Shown here piece after piece: positions 23,130-31,777 of a DNA stretch of 35,452 nt; position 1 is the stretch's first letter; each line of letters starts with the position of its first letter. A model generated the notes under the pieces. That model was not told the DNA's origin. It did no database searches and saw nothing but the letters and a program-made list of their open reading frames with translations. The position numbers and the translations under genes were made by a program. This stretch comes from Rhodobiaceae bacterium (GTDB taxonomy: Bacteria > Pseudomonadota > Alphaproteobacteria > Rhizobiales > NORP267): assembly GCA_020441905.1 (NCBI GenBank), contig JAGRLG010000083.1, positions 1 through 35,452 on the forward strand, in the 5' to 3' direction.

Positions 23130-25064
23130 TCAGTGGCGGGTCGGGCGCACCGGACCGGGGCGCCGGTTCCGGTTTGGCGCCAGGGCGCGGGCGTGGTCTT
23201 CCTCGAACAGCTCGGCCAGTTTGTCGGTCATGGCGCCGCCCAGTTCCTCGGCATCGACAATGGTGACGGCGCGGCGGTAATAGCGGGTCACATCGTGGCC
23301 GATGCCGATGGCGAGCAATTCGACGGGCGAGCGGGTTTCGATATATTCGATGACCTGGCGCAGATGTTTTTCCAGATAATTTCCGGAATTGACCGAGAGC
23401 GTGGAATCGTCCACCGGGGCGCCGTCCGAGATCATCATCAGGATGCGGCGCTGCTCGGGGCGGGCGAGCAGGCGGTCATGGGCCCATAGCAGGGCCTCGC
23501 CGTCGATATTCTCCTTGAGCAGCCCTTCGCGCATCATCAGCCCGAGATTGCGCCGGGCGTGGCGCCACGGCGCCTCCGCGCCCTTGTAAACGATATGGCG
23601 CAGGTCGTTGAGGCGCCCCGGATTGGCCAGTTCCGCCTTGGCCCTGGCGGGGTCCATGTTGCGCCGCGCCGCGATCCAGGCCTCGCGCGACTGGCCGCCC
23701 TTCCAGGCTCTCGTGGTGAAGCCGAGAATCTCGACCTTGACGCCGCAGCGCTCCAGGGTGCGGGCAAGGATATCGGCGCAGGTGGCGGCGACGGTGATCG
23801 GGCGCCCGCGCATGGATCCCGAATTGTCGAGCAGCAGGGTGACCACGGTATCGCGGAAACTGGTATCGCATTCGCGCTTGAAGGAGAGCGGGTGCAGCGG
23901 GTCGGTGACCACCCGCGACAGCCGCGCGGCATCGAGGATGCCTTCCTCGAGGTCGAATTCCCAGGCCCGGTTCTGCTGCGCCATGAGGCGGCGCTGAAGG
24001 CGGTTGGCAAGGCGGGTGACGACGCCCTGCAAATGCACCAGCTGTTTGTCGAGATAGCCGCGCAGGCGGTCCAGTTCCTCGGCTTCGCACAATTCCTCGG
24101 CGCGCACGGTCTGGTCGAATTCGGTGGTGAAGATGCGGTATTCCCTGGCGCGGGCGTCCTCGCCGGGGCGGTAATTCTGCTGCCAGGGTTCGGTCGAGCT
24201 CTCGTCGTCGTCGCCGGCTTCGTCGTCGAGCGAGGGCTGGCTCTCCATTTCGACGGTCTGGCTGGTGCCGTCGTCGCTTTCCTGGCCGCTGTCGTCGCCC
24301 TGCTCGAATGTCTGGGCCTCCATGTCGTCGCCGTCGCCGTCCTCGCCCTGCTGGCTGTCGCCGCCGTCGTCCTGCTCCTCGCCCTCTTCCTGTTCCTCGG
24401 CATCGGAGTCGGTGCCCAGTTCGTCCGCCATGTCGAGATGGGCCAGCAGGTCGCGCACGACATGGGCGAAGGACTGCTGGTTTTCCAGAGAACCGGCGAG
24501 GCGGCGGATCTCGTTGCCGGCGCGCTCCTCGATCCAGGGCCGCCAGGCCTCGACCATGGCCTTCGCGCAGGCCGGCGTCTCAACGCCAAGCAGGGTTTCG
24601 CGCACGATCAGCGCCAAGGCCTGCTCCAGCGGCGCGTCCTCGCGGGTGCGCCGGTCAGCGACATTGTCGCGCTCCAGCTTGTCGGTGATCATCGCGGTGA
24701 GGTTTTCGGCCATGCCGTTCATGCGGCTGGCGCCGATGGCCTCGACCCGCGCCTGCTCGACCGCATCGAAGGCGGCGCGGGCGCCCTGGCCGGTGGGGCG
24801 AAGGGCGCGGTGAACCTCGGGATTGTGACAGGCTATGCGCAGGGCGATGGAATCGGCGTGACCGCGGGTCACCGCGATGTCCTTGGCCACCATGTAGCGC
24901 GGCGGATCCGGGATGCGCGCCGTCTTCTCGCTCAGGCTGGCCTGTTCGGCGCCGAAGGCGACTTCAAGGTCCGGCTCGCCGGAAATGGCGCGCATGGCGC
25001 CGCCGACCGCGCGCTTGAAGCGCTCATTGGCGGCCGTCCGGATATCTTTGGAGTTCTGGACCAT
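23130..25064 (-). CDS. cobT: Cobaltochelatase subunit CobT
   Basis: This 644-residue protein is the VWA-type subunit of the aerobic cobaltochelatase, which with CobS and CobN inserts cobalt into hydrogenobyrinic acid a,c-diamide in the cytoplasm. The N-terminal half is helical. A long Asp/Glu/Gln-rich linker (about 215-310) is typical for CobT. The C-terminal VWA domain has the metal-ion-dependent adhesion motif [10 protein letters not shown] with DxSxS. The ATG at 25062-25064 ([19 protein letters not shown]) agrees with the family start; the open frame runs 24 codons further upstream into the cobS 3' end. It follows cobS by 25 bases. A long antisense open frame covers it and is a shadow of the acidic GC-rich coding. 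Confidence 0.97.
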   Translation of the reverse strand: MVQNSKDIRTAANERFKRAVGGAMRAISGEPDLEVAFGAEQASLSEKTARIPDPPRYMVAKDIAVTRGHADSIALRIACHNPEVHRALRPTGQGARAAFDAVEQARVEAIGASRMNGMAENLTAMITDKLERDNVADRRTREDAPLEQALALIVRETLLGVETPACAKAMVEAWRPWIEERAGNEIRRLAGSLENQQSFAHVVRDLLAHLDMADELGTDSDAEEQEEGEEQDDGGDSQQGEDGDGDDMEAQTFEQGDDSGQESDDGTSQTVEMESQPSLDDEAGDDDESSTEPWQQNYRPGEDARAREYRIFTTEFDQTVRAEELCEAEELDRLRGYLDKQLVHLQGVVTRLANRLQRRLMAQQNRAWEFDLEEGILDAARLSRVVTDPLHPLSFKRECDTSFRDTVVTLLLDNSGSMRGRPITVAATCADILARTLERCGVKVEILGFTTRAWKGGQSREAWIAARRNMDPARAKAELANPGRLNDLRHIVYKGAEAPWRHARRNLGLMMREGLLKENIDGEALLWAHDRLLARPEQRRILMMISDGAPVDDSTLSVNSGNYLEKHLRQVIEYIETRSPVELLAIGIGHDVTRYYRRAVTIVDAEELGGAMTDKLAELFEEDHARALAPNRNRRPGPVRPTRH

Positions 25065-25089
25065 GTGGCTGGCGCCCGGCGGCTCGCGG

Positions 25090-26082
25090 TCAGGCCAAGG
25101 CGATGGTGGCCGCCGAATCGGGCAGTTCCTCGCCAAAGCAGCGCTGGTAGATCTCGGCCACCAGCGGACGCTCCATCTCGTCGCATTTGTTGAGGAAGGT
25201 GACCTGGAAGGCGAAGCCGATATCGTTGAATATCTCGGTGTTCTGCGCCCACATGATGACGGTGCGCGGGCTCATCACCGTGGACAGGTCGCCGGCCATG
25301 AAGGCATTGCGGGTGAGGTCGGCGACCCGGACCATCTTCGACACCGTCTCGCGGCCCTCGTCGCTGGCATATTGGGACGATTTCGCGACGATGATGTTCA
25401 CCTCGTCGTCATGGGGCAGATAGTTGAGGGTCGAGACGATCGACCAGCGGTCCATCTGGCCCTGATTGATCTGCTGGGTGCCGTGATAGAGCCCGGAGGT
25501 GTCGCCAAGGCCGATGGTGTTCGTGGTCGCGAAAAGGCGGAAGGCGGGGTGCGGGCGGATGACCCGGTTCTGGTCGAGCAGGGTCAGCTTGCCCGACACT
25601 TCCAGAACGCGCTGGATGACGAACATGACATCGGGGCGCCCGGCATCATATTCGTCGAAAACCAGGGCGGTATTGGATTGCAGCGCCCAAGGCAGGATGC
25701 CCTCGCGGAATTCGGTGACCTGCTGGCCGTCGCGGATGACGATGGCGTCCTTGCCGATGAGATCGATACGGCTGATATGGCTGTCGAGATTGATGCGCAC
25801 GCAGGGCCAGTTGAGGCGCGAGGCAACCTGCTCGATATGGGTCGATTTCCCGGTGCCGTGATAGCCCTGCACCATGACGCGGCGGTTATGGGCAAAGCCG
25901 GCCAGAATGGCGAGGGTGGTCTCGCGGTTGAAAAGATAGTCGGGGTCGAGATCGGGCACATGCTCATCGGCCTCCGAATAGGCCGGAACCTCAAGGTCGG
26001 AATCGATTCCGAATACCTGCCGGACCGAAATCTTCATATCGGGCAGGGCGGGGGTGGAACCTTCGATCGTAGCGGCAGTCAT
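25090..26082 (-). CDS. cobS: Cobaltochelatase subunit CobS
   Basis: This 330-residue AAA+ ATPase forms a ring with CobT and powers cobalt insertion by CobN. Walker A is GYHGTGKST (K79) and Walker B lies in [10 protein letters not shown] near 140-150. Further family blocks are [20 protein letters not shown] and [18 protein letters not shown], typical of the CobS/MoxR-like clade. The ATG at 26080-26082 follows GGAGG by four bases. The two genes lie apart from other cobalamin genes, with the DnaJ-like and BolA-like genes next to them, as is usual in alphaproteobacteria. CobN is not in the window. Confidence 0.98.
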   Translation of the reverse strand: MTAATIEGSTPALPDMKISVRQVFGIDSDLEVPAYSEADEHVPDLDPDYLFNRETTLAILAGFAHNRRVMVQGYHGTGKSTHIEQVASRLNWPCVRINLDSHISRIDLIGKDAIVIRDGQQVTEFREGILPWALQSNTALVFDEYDAGRPDVMFVIQRVLEVSGKLTLLDQNRVIRPHPAFRLFATTNTIGLGDTSGLYHGTQQINQGQMDRWSIVSTLNYLPHDDEVNIIVAKSSQYASDEGRETVSKMVRVADLTRNAFMAGDLSTVMSPRTVIMWAQNTEIFNDIGFAFQVTFLNKCDEMERPLVAEIYQRCFGEELPDSAATIALA

Positions 26083-26198
26083 CAGTCCTCCGGCGCCAGC
26101 GGTATCGCACCAGTGCGGCGCGGGATGGCCTTTTCAGGCAAACCGATCTGGCTGGCTATGTTTCTTCCAGGGTCGTTCGCGTGTCGTCTTCGGCGAAC

Positions 26199-26810
26199 TT
26201 AGCAAAAACCCACGCTCTTAAGATAGGCATAGGCTTGGATAATTTCACGCAGCCGGTCCTCGGTGCTGCGGTCGCCGCCATTGGCATCGGGGTGGTGGCG
26301 CTTGACCAGGCCCTTATAGGCGGCCTTGATCTCCTCGGCGCTGGCGTGCTCGTCAAGGTTCAAGGCGCGCAGCGATTTGCGCTCGGCATTGCGTATCGGC
26401 CGCGCCGGCGGCTCGAAGCCGCGCGACCCATGCTCGGTGCCGGAAAACAGGTGAAAGGGGTCGGCGATGAATTCGCTCCAGCTGGCGAAAGCCGCCTGGC
26501 GGGCGCGAGCCTCCTCGCGCCGGGCGCCCATGGACCAGGTGGGGCGATGGCCGGTGTGGCCCTGCTCCTGGAACACGGCCAGGTCTTCGTCGCTCATGCC
26601 GTTGAAATAATTGTAGGAACGGTTGTATTCACGGACATGGTCGAGGCAGAAGTGAAAGAACTCTCCTTCGCGCCCGCGGCCCTTGGGCGCCGGATGGAGG
26701 CCCGGTTCGGCGCAACCGGCCTTGGCGCAGCGCGGCGCGGCCTGGCGCATGGCGCGCTCGCGGTCGGGCTTGGCGCGCAGGCAGTCGAAATATTTCGAGT
26801 CCAGTTTCAT
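26199..26810 (-). CDS. DnaJ-domain protein
   Basis: This 203-residue protein begins MKLDSKYFDCLRAKP and has a conserved N-terminal part with cysteines (C27AKAGC-type pair) and FFHFCLDHVREYNRSYNYF. The C-terminal J-domain (about 145-200) carries the HPD tripeptide in VKRHHPDANGGD with helices ALNLDEHASAEEIKAAYKGL before and REIIQAYAYLK after. J-domains stimulate Hsp70 ATPase; the partner and client are not evident. The ATG at 26808-26810 is preferred; a GTG seven codons upstream lacks a ribosome site. It is divergent from the BolA-like gene and 116 bases upstream of cobS, and this order recurs in related genomes. Confidence 0.92.
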   Translation of the reverse strand: MKLDSKYFDCLRAKPDRERAMRQAAPRCAKAGCAEPGLHPAPKGRGREGEFFHFCLDHVREYNRSYNYFNGMSDEDLAVFQEQGHTGHRPTWSMGARREEARARQAAFASWSEFIADPFHLFSGTEHGSRGFEPPARPIRNAERKSLRALNLDEHASAEEIKAAYKGLVKRHHPDANGGDRSTEDRLREIIQAYAYLKSVGFC

Positions 26811-26924
26811 CGATGAATTATGGTTGTCCACCTGGCCGGAAACAAGGCTGCCGGCAGGCCAATTGACGGCGTCGGCGCTTTCGGCAAGGATTCCCGGAAC
26901 CCCGCAACCATTCCCCAGGCATCC

Positions 26925-27206
26925 ATGTCGGTCAAGAATTCCATCACACGCAAATTAACCGAGGCTTTAGATCCGAGCGAGCTGGAGGTCGTGGACGAAT
27001 CGGCCCGCCATGCCGGCCATGCCGGCGCGCGCGCGGGCGGCGAAAGCCATTTCGCCGTCGTCGTCGTTGCCGAGTGCTTTACCGGCAAGAGCCGGGTCGA
27101 ACGTCACCGCATGGTCAACCAGCTGCTGGCCGAGGAGATCGCGGGCGGTCTTCATGCGCTCTCGCTCAAAACGCTGACCCCGTCGGAAAAACAGGCGCGG
27201 GCCTAG
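26925..27206 (+). CDS. BolA-family protein
   Basis: This 93-residue protein starts MSVKNSITRKLTEALDPSELEVVDESARHAGHAG, quoted as landmarks over residues 1-34, with the conserved SRHxGH-type segment at about 26-31. The core HFAVVVVAECFTGKSRVERH and MVNQLLAEEI matches the BolA/IbaG class II KH-like fold. BolA proteins pair with monothiol glutaredoxins in iron-sulfur and iron regulation and act in stress responses; no glutaredoxin gene is seen here. The longer open frame upstream belongs to the divergent promoter region. No strong Shine-Dalgarno is seen, only AGGC before ATCC. Confidence 0.9.
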   Translation: MSVKNSITRKLTEALDPSELEVVDESARHAGHAGARAGGESHFAVVVVAECFTGKSRVERHRMVNQLLAEEIAGGLHALSLKTLTPSEKQARA

Positions 27207-27270
27207 CGCGGGCGGCTCCTTTGGGCCCCGATGGCCGGTGCCGGTGCCTTTGCATGTGCCGGGGGCTCGG

Positions 27271-28587
27271 CTAGGCGCTGCCCGGATTTTTCTCGCGGTA
27301 GCGGGCATGGCCGGCGGCGCGGGTGCGCAGCGGGCGCACATTGAGCAGGGTGACGCGGTTGCGCTGGCGGCGCAGCACCTTGAAACGGAAACCGTGAAAG
27401 GTGAAGGCCTGGCCCTGTTCGGGAATCATGGCGGCCTCGTGAATGACCAGTCCGGCGATGGTGGTCGCTTCCTCGTCGGGCAGGTTCCAGTCCATGGCGC
27501 GGTTGAGATCGCGAATCGGCACCGAACCGTCCACCGTCACGGCGCCGTCGGGCTGCGGGCGCACCCCGGCGACATCGATATCGTGCTCGTCGGAGATCTC
27601 GCCGACGATCTCCTCCAGGATATCCTCCAGCGTCACCAGCCCCATGACCTCGCCATATTCGTCGACAACGAGGGCGAAATGGGCCTTGCGCTGGAGAAAG
27701 GCGTTGAGCTGGTCCTGCACCGTGGTGGTGTCGGGTATGAACCAGGGCGGGGTGGTTATGTCGGCGATCTTGAGTTCGGAAAGCCTGCCCTTGGCGGCCA
27801 CCAGGGCGCGCGCCAGATCCTTGGCGTGGAGCACGCCGACAATGTTCTCCGGGCTGTCGCGCCACAGCGGGATGCGGGTGAAGTTCGAGGACAGCACCTC
27901 GGAGACGATCTTCTCCAGCGCATCGCCGGCATTCACGGTGACCATATTGGTGCGGTGAATCATGATGTCGGAGACTTCCAGGTCCTTCAGGTCGAGAATG
28001 CCGCCGAGCATGTTGCGGTCGTCCAGAACCACGCCGCCCTCGCGGTGGTGTAGGTCGATGGCGCCGCGCAGTTCCTCATGGGCGCTCAGCATGTCGCCGT
28101 CCTGGGCCGGCTTGGCGCCGAGCATGCGCAGGGCAAGGCGCACCACCGATTGCACGGCCATGGTGACGGGCGCGAAGAGCGCGACCGCGAGCGAAACCGG
28201 CACGGCGACGCGCAGGGCGACGCGGTCCGGATCGGAAAAGGCCCATGTCTTGGGCAGGACTTCGGAAAACACCAGCACCAGCGCCGTCATGATGAAGGTG
28301 GCATAGGCAACCCCGGCGTCGCCGAACAGGTTGACAAGCAGGCTGGTGGCCAGCGCCGAGGCGAGGATATTGACCAGATTGTTGCCGACCAGCAGGCCGC
28401 CGATGAGGCGGTCGCGGCGCGCAAGCAGGCGATTGACGATGCCGGCGCGCCCATCCCCGGTTTTTTCCATCTGGTGCATGCGGGCGCGCGAGGCCGCGGT
28501 CAGCGCTGTCTCGGAGCCGGAAAAGAAGGCCGACAATATGAGCAGGACGGCGATGGTGCCGATGGTAACCGAAAGCGCGAAACTCAT
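27271..28587 (-). CDS. CNNM/CorC-type protein (DUF21, CBS pair, CorC_HlyC)
   Basis: This 438-residue inner-membrane protein begins with a DUF21/CNNM transmembrane domain (about 1-190: LSAFFSGSETALTAASRARM, GGLLVGNNLVNILASAL, FSEVLPKTWAF). A pair of CBS domains follows (about 205-330: VSDIMIHRTNMVTV, FTRIPLWRDSPENIVGVLH, HFALVVDEYGEVMGLVTLED). The C-terminal CorC_HlyC domain ends with FHGFRFKVLRRQRNRVTLL. Family members act in magnesium or cobalt efflux; the older hemolysin label is historical. The start overlaps the aroB stop in ATGA (28584-28587), which fixes it and shows coupling to the shikimate genes. Confidence 0.95.
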   Translation of the reverse strand: MSFALSVTIGTIAVLLILSAFFSGSETALTAASRARMHQMEKTGDGRAGIVNRLLARRDRLIGGLLVGNNLVNILASALATSLLVNLFGDAGVAYATFIMTALVLVFSEVLPKTWAFSDPDRVALRVAVPVSLAVALFAPVTMAVQSVVRLALRMLGAKPAQDGDMLSAHEELRGAIDLHHREGGVVLDDRNMLGGILDLKDLEVSDIMIHRTNMVTVNAGDALEKIVSEVLSSNFTRIPLWRDSPENIVGVLHAKDLARALVAAKGRLSELKIADITTPPWFIPDTTTVQDQLNAFLQRKAHFALVVDEYGEVMGLVTLEDILEEIVGEISDEHDIDVAGVRPQPDGAVTVDGSVPIRDLNRAMDWNLPDEEATTIAGLVIHEAAMIPEQGQAFTFHGFRFKVLRRQRNRVTLLNVRPLRTRAAGHARYREKNPGSA

Positions 28588-29735
28588 CTTTTTTGCAGTC
28601 GTGTTTCAATAAAATCGCGCAGCGTGCCGGCGGGCACCTCGCGGGTGATGAAGGCCTCGCCAATGGCGCGGGCGAGGATGAAGGTCAATTGACCGCCGGA
28701 GACTTTCTTGTCCTGTTCCATCAGGGCGAGCAAGCCGCCGGCATCGGGCAGCGGAGCAGCGATATCGGCCATATGGATCGGCAGGCCGGCGCGTTCAAGA
28801 TGGACAGCTGCGCGTGCCGCGTCATCGGCGGGGCACAGGCCGAGTTCGGCGGACAGTTCCAGCGCCAGCACCATGCCGATGGCAACGCCCTCGCCATGGA
28901 GCAGGGCGTCGGAAAACCCAGTCGCCGCTTCCAGCGCATGGCCGAAGGTGTGGCCGAGATTGAGCAGGGCGCGCCGGCCGGCCTCGCGTTCGTCGGCGGC
29001 AACCACCGCCGCCTTGGCGGCGCAACTGGTGCGCACGGCGCTGACGCGGCGCGCGGTGTCGCCGGCCAGTAGGGCCTGCGCATTGTCCTCCAGCCAGGTA
29101 AAGAAAGGGGCGTCGGCAATGAGGCCGTATTTCGCCACCTCGGCATAGCCGGCGCGCAACTGGCGCGGGTCGAGGGTGTCGAGCAAGGCGACATCGGCGA
29201 TGACCAGGCTGGGCTGGTGGAAGAGGCCGACCAGATTCTTGCCCTCGGGCGTATTGACCCCGGTCTTGCCACCGACCGAGGAATCGACCTGGGCTAGCAG
29301 GGTGGTCGGGATCTGGACGAAGCGCATGCCGCGGCGAAGGATGCCGGCGACGAATCCGGCAAGATCTCCGACGACGCCGCCGCCAAAGGCGATGACCAGA
29401 TCGCCGCGCTCTAGCCCGGCCCGCAACAGGGCGCGGGCGAGGCGCTCGACCTCGCCAAAGGTCTTCGACGCCTCGCCGGGGGCGACGGTGAACAGGGAGG
29501 CTTCGATCGCGGACTGGTCAAGGGCGCGGGCCAGGGTCTGGCCGTGCAGGCGCCACACCGTTTCATCGGCAATGATGGCGGCGCGGCGCGTCGGCGCCCA
29601 GGCCTTGATCAGCGTCCCGGCGCTGGCGAGCAGGCCGGGGCCGATCAGGATCGGGTAGGCGCGCTCGCCAAGATCCACCGAAACGGTTTCGACGCCGGCG
29701 GCGCCGGTGGCGGGGCGGGCAAGGTCTTGCGTCAT
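28584..29735 (-). CDS. aroB: 3-dehydroquinate synthase
   Basis: This 383-residue cytoplasmic enzyme converts DAHP to 3-dehydroquinate, the second step of the shikimate pathway. The NAD-binding segment is AFGGGVVGDLAGFVAGILRR, then QIPTTLLAQVDSSVGGKTGV. Metal ligands are in the conserved blocks GYAEVAKYGLIAD (Glu), LNLGHTFGHALE (His) and LLHGEGVAIGM (His). The ATG at 29733-29735 gives MTQDLARP; the open frame runs on upstream into the aroK 3' end. It follows aroK by 10 bases and overlaps the CNNM gene by 4. Confidence 0.98.
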   Translation of the reverse strand: MTQDLARPATGAAGVETVSVDLGERAYPILIGPGLLASAGTLIKAWAPTRRAAIIADETVWRLHGQTLARALDQSAIEASLFTVAPGEASKTFGEVERLARALLRAGLERGDLVIAFGGGVVGDLAGFVAGILRRGMRFVQIPTTLLAQVDSSVGGKTGVNTPEGKNLVGLFHQPSLVIADVALLDTLDPRQLRAGYAEVAKYGLIADAPFFTWLEDNAQALLAGDTARRVSAVRTSCAAKAAVVAADEREAGRRALLNLGHTFGHALEAATGFSDALLHGEGVAIGMVLALELSAELGLCPADDAARAAVHLERAGLPIHMADIAAPLPDAGGLLALMEQDKKVSGGQLTFILARAIGEAFITREVPAGTLRDFIETRLQKR

Positions 29736-29745
29736 ATCTGGTCTT

Positions 29746-30336
29746 TCACTGCTGCGTTTCGGCAAGTCCAAGCTTTCCGGCGAGGGCGTCGACGATTTCT
29801 CCGACGACGACCTCATGGGGCACATTGCGGGTGGTGACGGTCACATCCGCTTTTTCATAGTCGGGATAGCGTTTTTCCATCAGGTCGCGCAGCACTTCTT
29901 CCGGGTTGTCGGTCTGGAGCAAGGGGCGATGATTGCGCCGCCGCACGCGCTGGAACAGGGTATCGAAATCGGCGCGAAGCCAGACCGAGATCCCCTGGGC
30001 CGCAATCTTGTCACGAGTTTCGGCTTGCGTGAAGGCTCCACCCCCGGTGGCCAGCACCTGGGGTCCGTTTTCGAGCAGGCGGGCAATGACGCGCCGTTCG
30101 CCGTCGCGAAAGGCCGCTTCGCCATGGGCGGAGAAGATATCGGATATGCTCTGTCCGGCGGCGGCCTCGATCTCGGCGTCGGCATCGGTGAAGGGTATGG
30201 CGAGTCGTGCCGCCAGGCGCCGCCCCACCGTTGTCTTGCCGGCGCCCATCATTCCGACCAGCACAATCGACCGCCCGCCCAATGCTGCGACAAGCGTGCC
30301 GTCGCGCTCAGCCTCGCATTCTGGATTTCCGCTCAT
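29746..30336 (-). CDS. aroK: Shikimate kinase
   Basis: This 196-residue cytoplasmic kinase phosphorylates shikimate at O3. The P-loop is GMMGAGKTT (28-36), followed by GRRLAARLAIPFTDADAEIE with the shikimate-binding DxD, the FRDGERRVIARL segment, the glycine triad in LATGGGAF, and the LID region RRNHRPLL. The N-terminus extends about 20 residues before the core, as in many alphaproteobacterial AroK. The ATG at 30334-30336 has AGGAAGG seven bases upstream and is preferred over an ATG eight codons earlier. It is the first gene of the leftward aroK-aroB-CNNM operon. Confidence 0.97.
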   Translation of the reverse strand: MSGNPECEAERDGTLVAALGGRSIVLVGMMGAGKTTVGRRLAARLAIPFTDADAEIEAAAGQSISDIFSAHGEAAFRDGERRVIARLLENGPQVLATGGGAFTQAETRDKIAAQGISVWLRADFDTLFQRVRRRNHRPLLQTDNPEEVLRDLMEKRYPDYEKADVTVTTRNVPHEVVVGEIVDALAGKLGLAETQQ

Positions 30337-30457
30337 ATCTTTGCCTTCCTGACGCGCCATAGGTTTCACAGCTGCGCGCGCGGGACAATGGCTTTTTAGC
30401 TCATGGGCGCGGCGTCTTGGCGGCGGCCTCGCGCGGCGGCGGCGCTTGCCTGGGCGC

Positions 30458-30486
30458 TTCGCAAAGCTGGCGAATTGCTGCATAGT
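30458..30486 (+). promoter_or_regulatory. Weak candidate promoter for the small-protein/xerD transcript
   Basis: TTCGCA (30458-30463) and CATAGT (30481-30486) are 17 bases apart, 42 bases before the small gene. Both hexamers match the consensus only partly. Confidence 0.3.
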
Positions 30487-30527
30487 ACGGGCGAATCCCT
30501 GAACTGGGGCGAAGCGGGAACCCTAAA

Positions 30528-30671
30528 ATGCCCAGTCTTATTCGTTTTGTTGTATTTTGCGCCGTGGTGGCCGGCATCGTCTATGGCGGCCTGTTCGCCC
30601 TGGCCGAATTCGTCCAGCCCGAGCAGCGCGAGATGACCTACAAGATCCCCAAGGAAGATCTTGGGCGTTAG
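30528..30671 (+). CDS. 47-residue single-pass membrane protein upstream of xerD
   Basis: This frame reads MPSLIRFVVFCAVVAGIVYG (residues 1-20) and ends QREMTYKIPKEDLGR. It has one hydrophobic segment (about 6-27) with a basic residue before it, then a polar tail with a PKEDL block. Small proteins of this shape sit before xerD in related alphaproteobacteria, as I recall. It ends nine bases before the xerD start, so it is probably the first gene of that transcript. I see no strong ribosome site (ACCCTAAA before the ATG), and the function is unknown. Confidence 0.72.
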   Translation: MPSLIRFVVFCAVVAGIVYGGLFALAEFVQPEQREMTYKIPKEDLGR

Positions 30672-30680
30672 GCAGACGCC

Positions 30681-31682
30681 ATGAAAGAGCGCGACGAATC
30701 CGCCGGCGGCGCGACGACGGGGCTGTACCGCCTGGAGGCTTTTCTCGAAATGCTCAGCGCCGAGCGCGGGGTCGCCCGGCACACTATTTCAGCCTATCGC
30801 AGCGATCTGGTCGACTATGCGGGTTTCCTGGCCCGCCGCGCCGTGGCGCTGGATGGCGGTGCGCCGGGCGATATCCGGGATTACCTCACCCTCCTCGCCG
30901 ACAGCGGACTGGCCGCCAGTTCGGCGGCCCGGCGCCTGTCGGCGCTGCGGCAATTTCATAAGTTTCTCTATGGCGAGGGTATGCGCTCCGACGACCCGAC
31001 CTCGACCATTGAAAGCCCGCGCAAGCCCCGGACGCTGCCCAAGGCAATGAGCGTGCAGGAAGTCGATACCCTTCTCGACCTGGCGCGCCAGCGCGGCGTT
31101 GCCGGCAAGAATCTCCAGGATGCCGGCGGGCGCTACGCCGCCGGACGGCTGCGCGCGATGCGGCTCTATTGCCTGCTCGAGTTGACCTATGCCACCGGCT
31201 TGCGGGTATCGGAACTGGTTTCGCTGCCGATATCGGCGGCCCGGGAGGACGGGCAGTTTCTCGCCGTGCGCGGCAAAGGCGGGCGTGAACGCCTGGTGCC
31301 CCTCAACAAGGCGGCCAAACGGGCAATGCGGGAATATGTCGAAGCCCTCAGGGCCGCCGGGCGCGGCGGCGACGGGCGCTGGCTGTTTCCTTCCGGTGGC
31401 GGTTCCGGGCACTGGACGCGCCAGGCCTTTGCCCGCGACCTGAAGGATCTTGCCGTGGCTGCCGGAATCGATCCGGCGCGGATTTCACCCCATGTGCTGC
31501 GCCATGCTTTCGCCAGCCACCTGCTGGCTGGCGGCGCCGACCTGCGCGCGGTGCAGCAGATGCTGGGGCATGCCGATATCTCGACGACGCAGATCTATAC
31601 CCATGTCCTTGAAGAACGGCTGAAACGGCTGGTAAACGAGGCCCATCCGATGGCAAAAGGGGAGCGGAAGGGGCAGACTTGA
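30681..31682 (+). CDS. xerD: Tyrosine recombinase XerD
   Basis: This 333-residue recombinase should act with XerC at dif to resolve chromosome dimers. The N-terminal SAM-like domain (about 12-105) contains LEMLSAERGVARHTISAYRS. The catalytic domain holds all active residues: R175 in ATGLRVSEL, K199 in VRGKGGRER, H271 and R274 in SPHVLRHAFASHLL, H297 in LGHADISTTQIY, and nucleophile Y306. An insert of some 15-20 residues near 138-158 lengthens the linker before the first arginine, as in other alphaproteobacterial XerD. The setting, between aroK and accA, is the housekeeping one and not that of a phage integrase. Confidence 0.95.
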   Translation: MKERDESAGGATTGLYRLEAFLEMLSAERGVARHTISAYRSDLVDYAGFLARRAVALDGGAPGDIRDYLTLLADSGLAASSAARRLSALRQFHKFLYGEGMRSDDPTSTIESPRKPRTLPKAMSVQEVDTLLDLARQRGVAGKNLQDAGGRYAAGRLRAMRLYCLLELTYATGLRVSELVSLPISAAREDGQFLAVRGKGGRERLVPLNKAAKRAMREYVEALRAAGRGGDGRWLFPSGGGSGHWTRQAFARDLKDLAVAAGIDPARISPHVLRHAFASHLLAGGADLRAVQQMLGHADISTTQIYTHVLEERLKRLVNEAHPMAKGERKGQT

Positions 31683-31777
31683 CACAGATGGGGGCGCGGG
31701 CCAGTGTCCTGCCGCTCAAGTCAGGCAGGTTTTCGACCCGGCCGCGATGACAGTGACCAACGGCCTTTGGATTCCTC

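Noticed and set aside
23559..25193. 544-codon rightward frame opposite cobT
   Set aside because: It is the complement of the acidic CobT linker and VWA coding sequence, with no family similarity.
30681..31682. Tyrosine recombinase considered as a phage or island integrase
   Set aside because: Full XerD features and the aroK-accA setting are housekeeping; no attachment repeats or cargo genes are seen.
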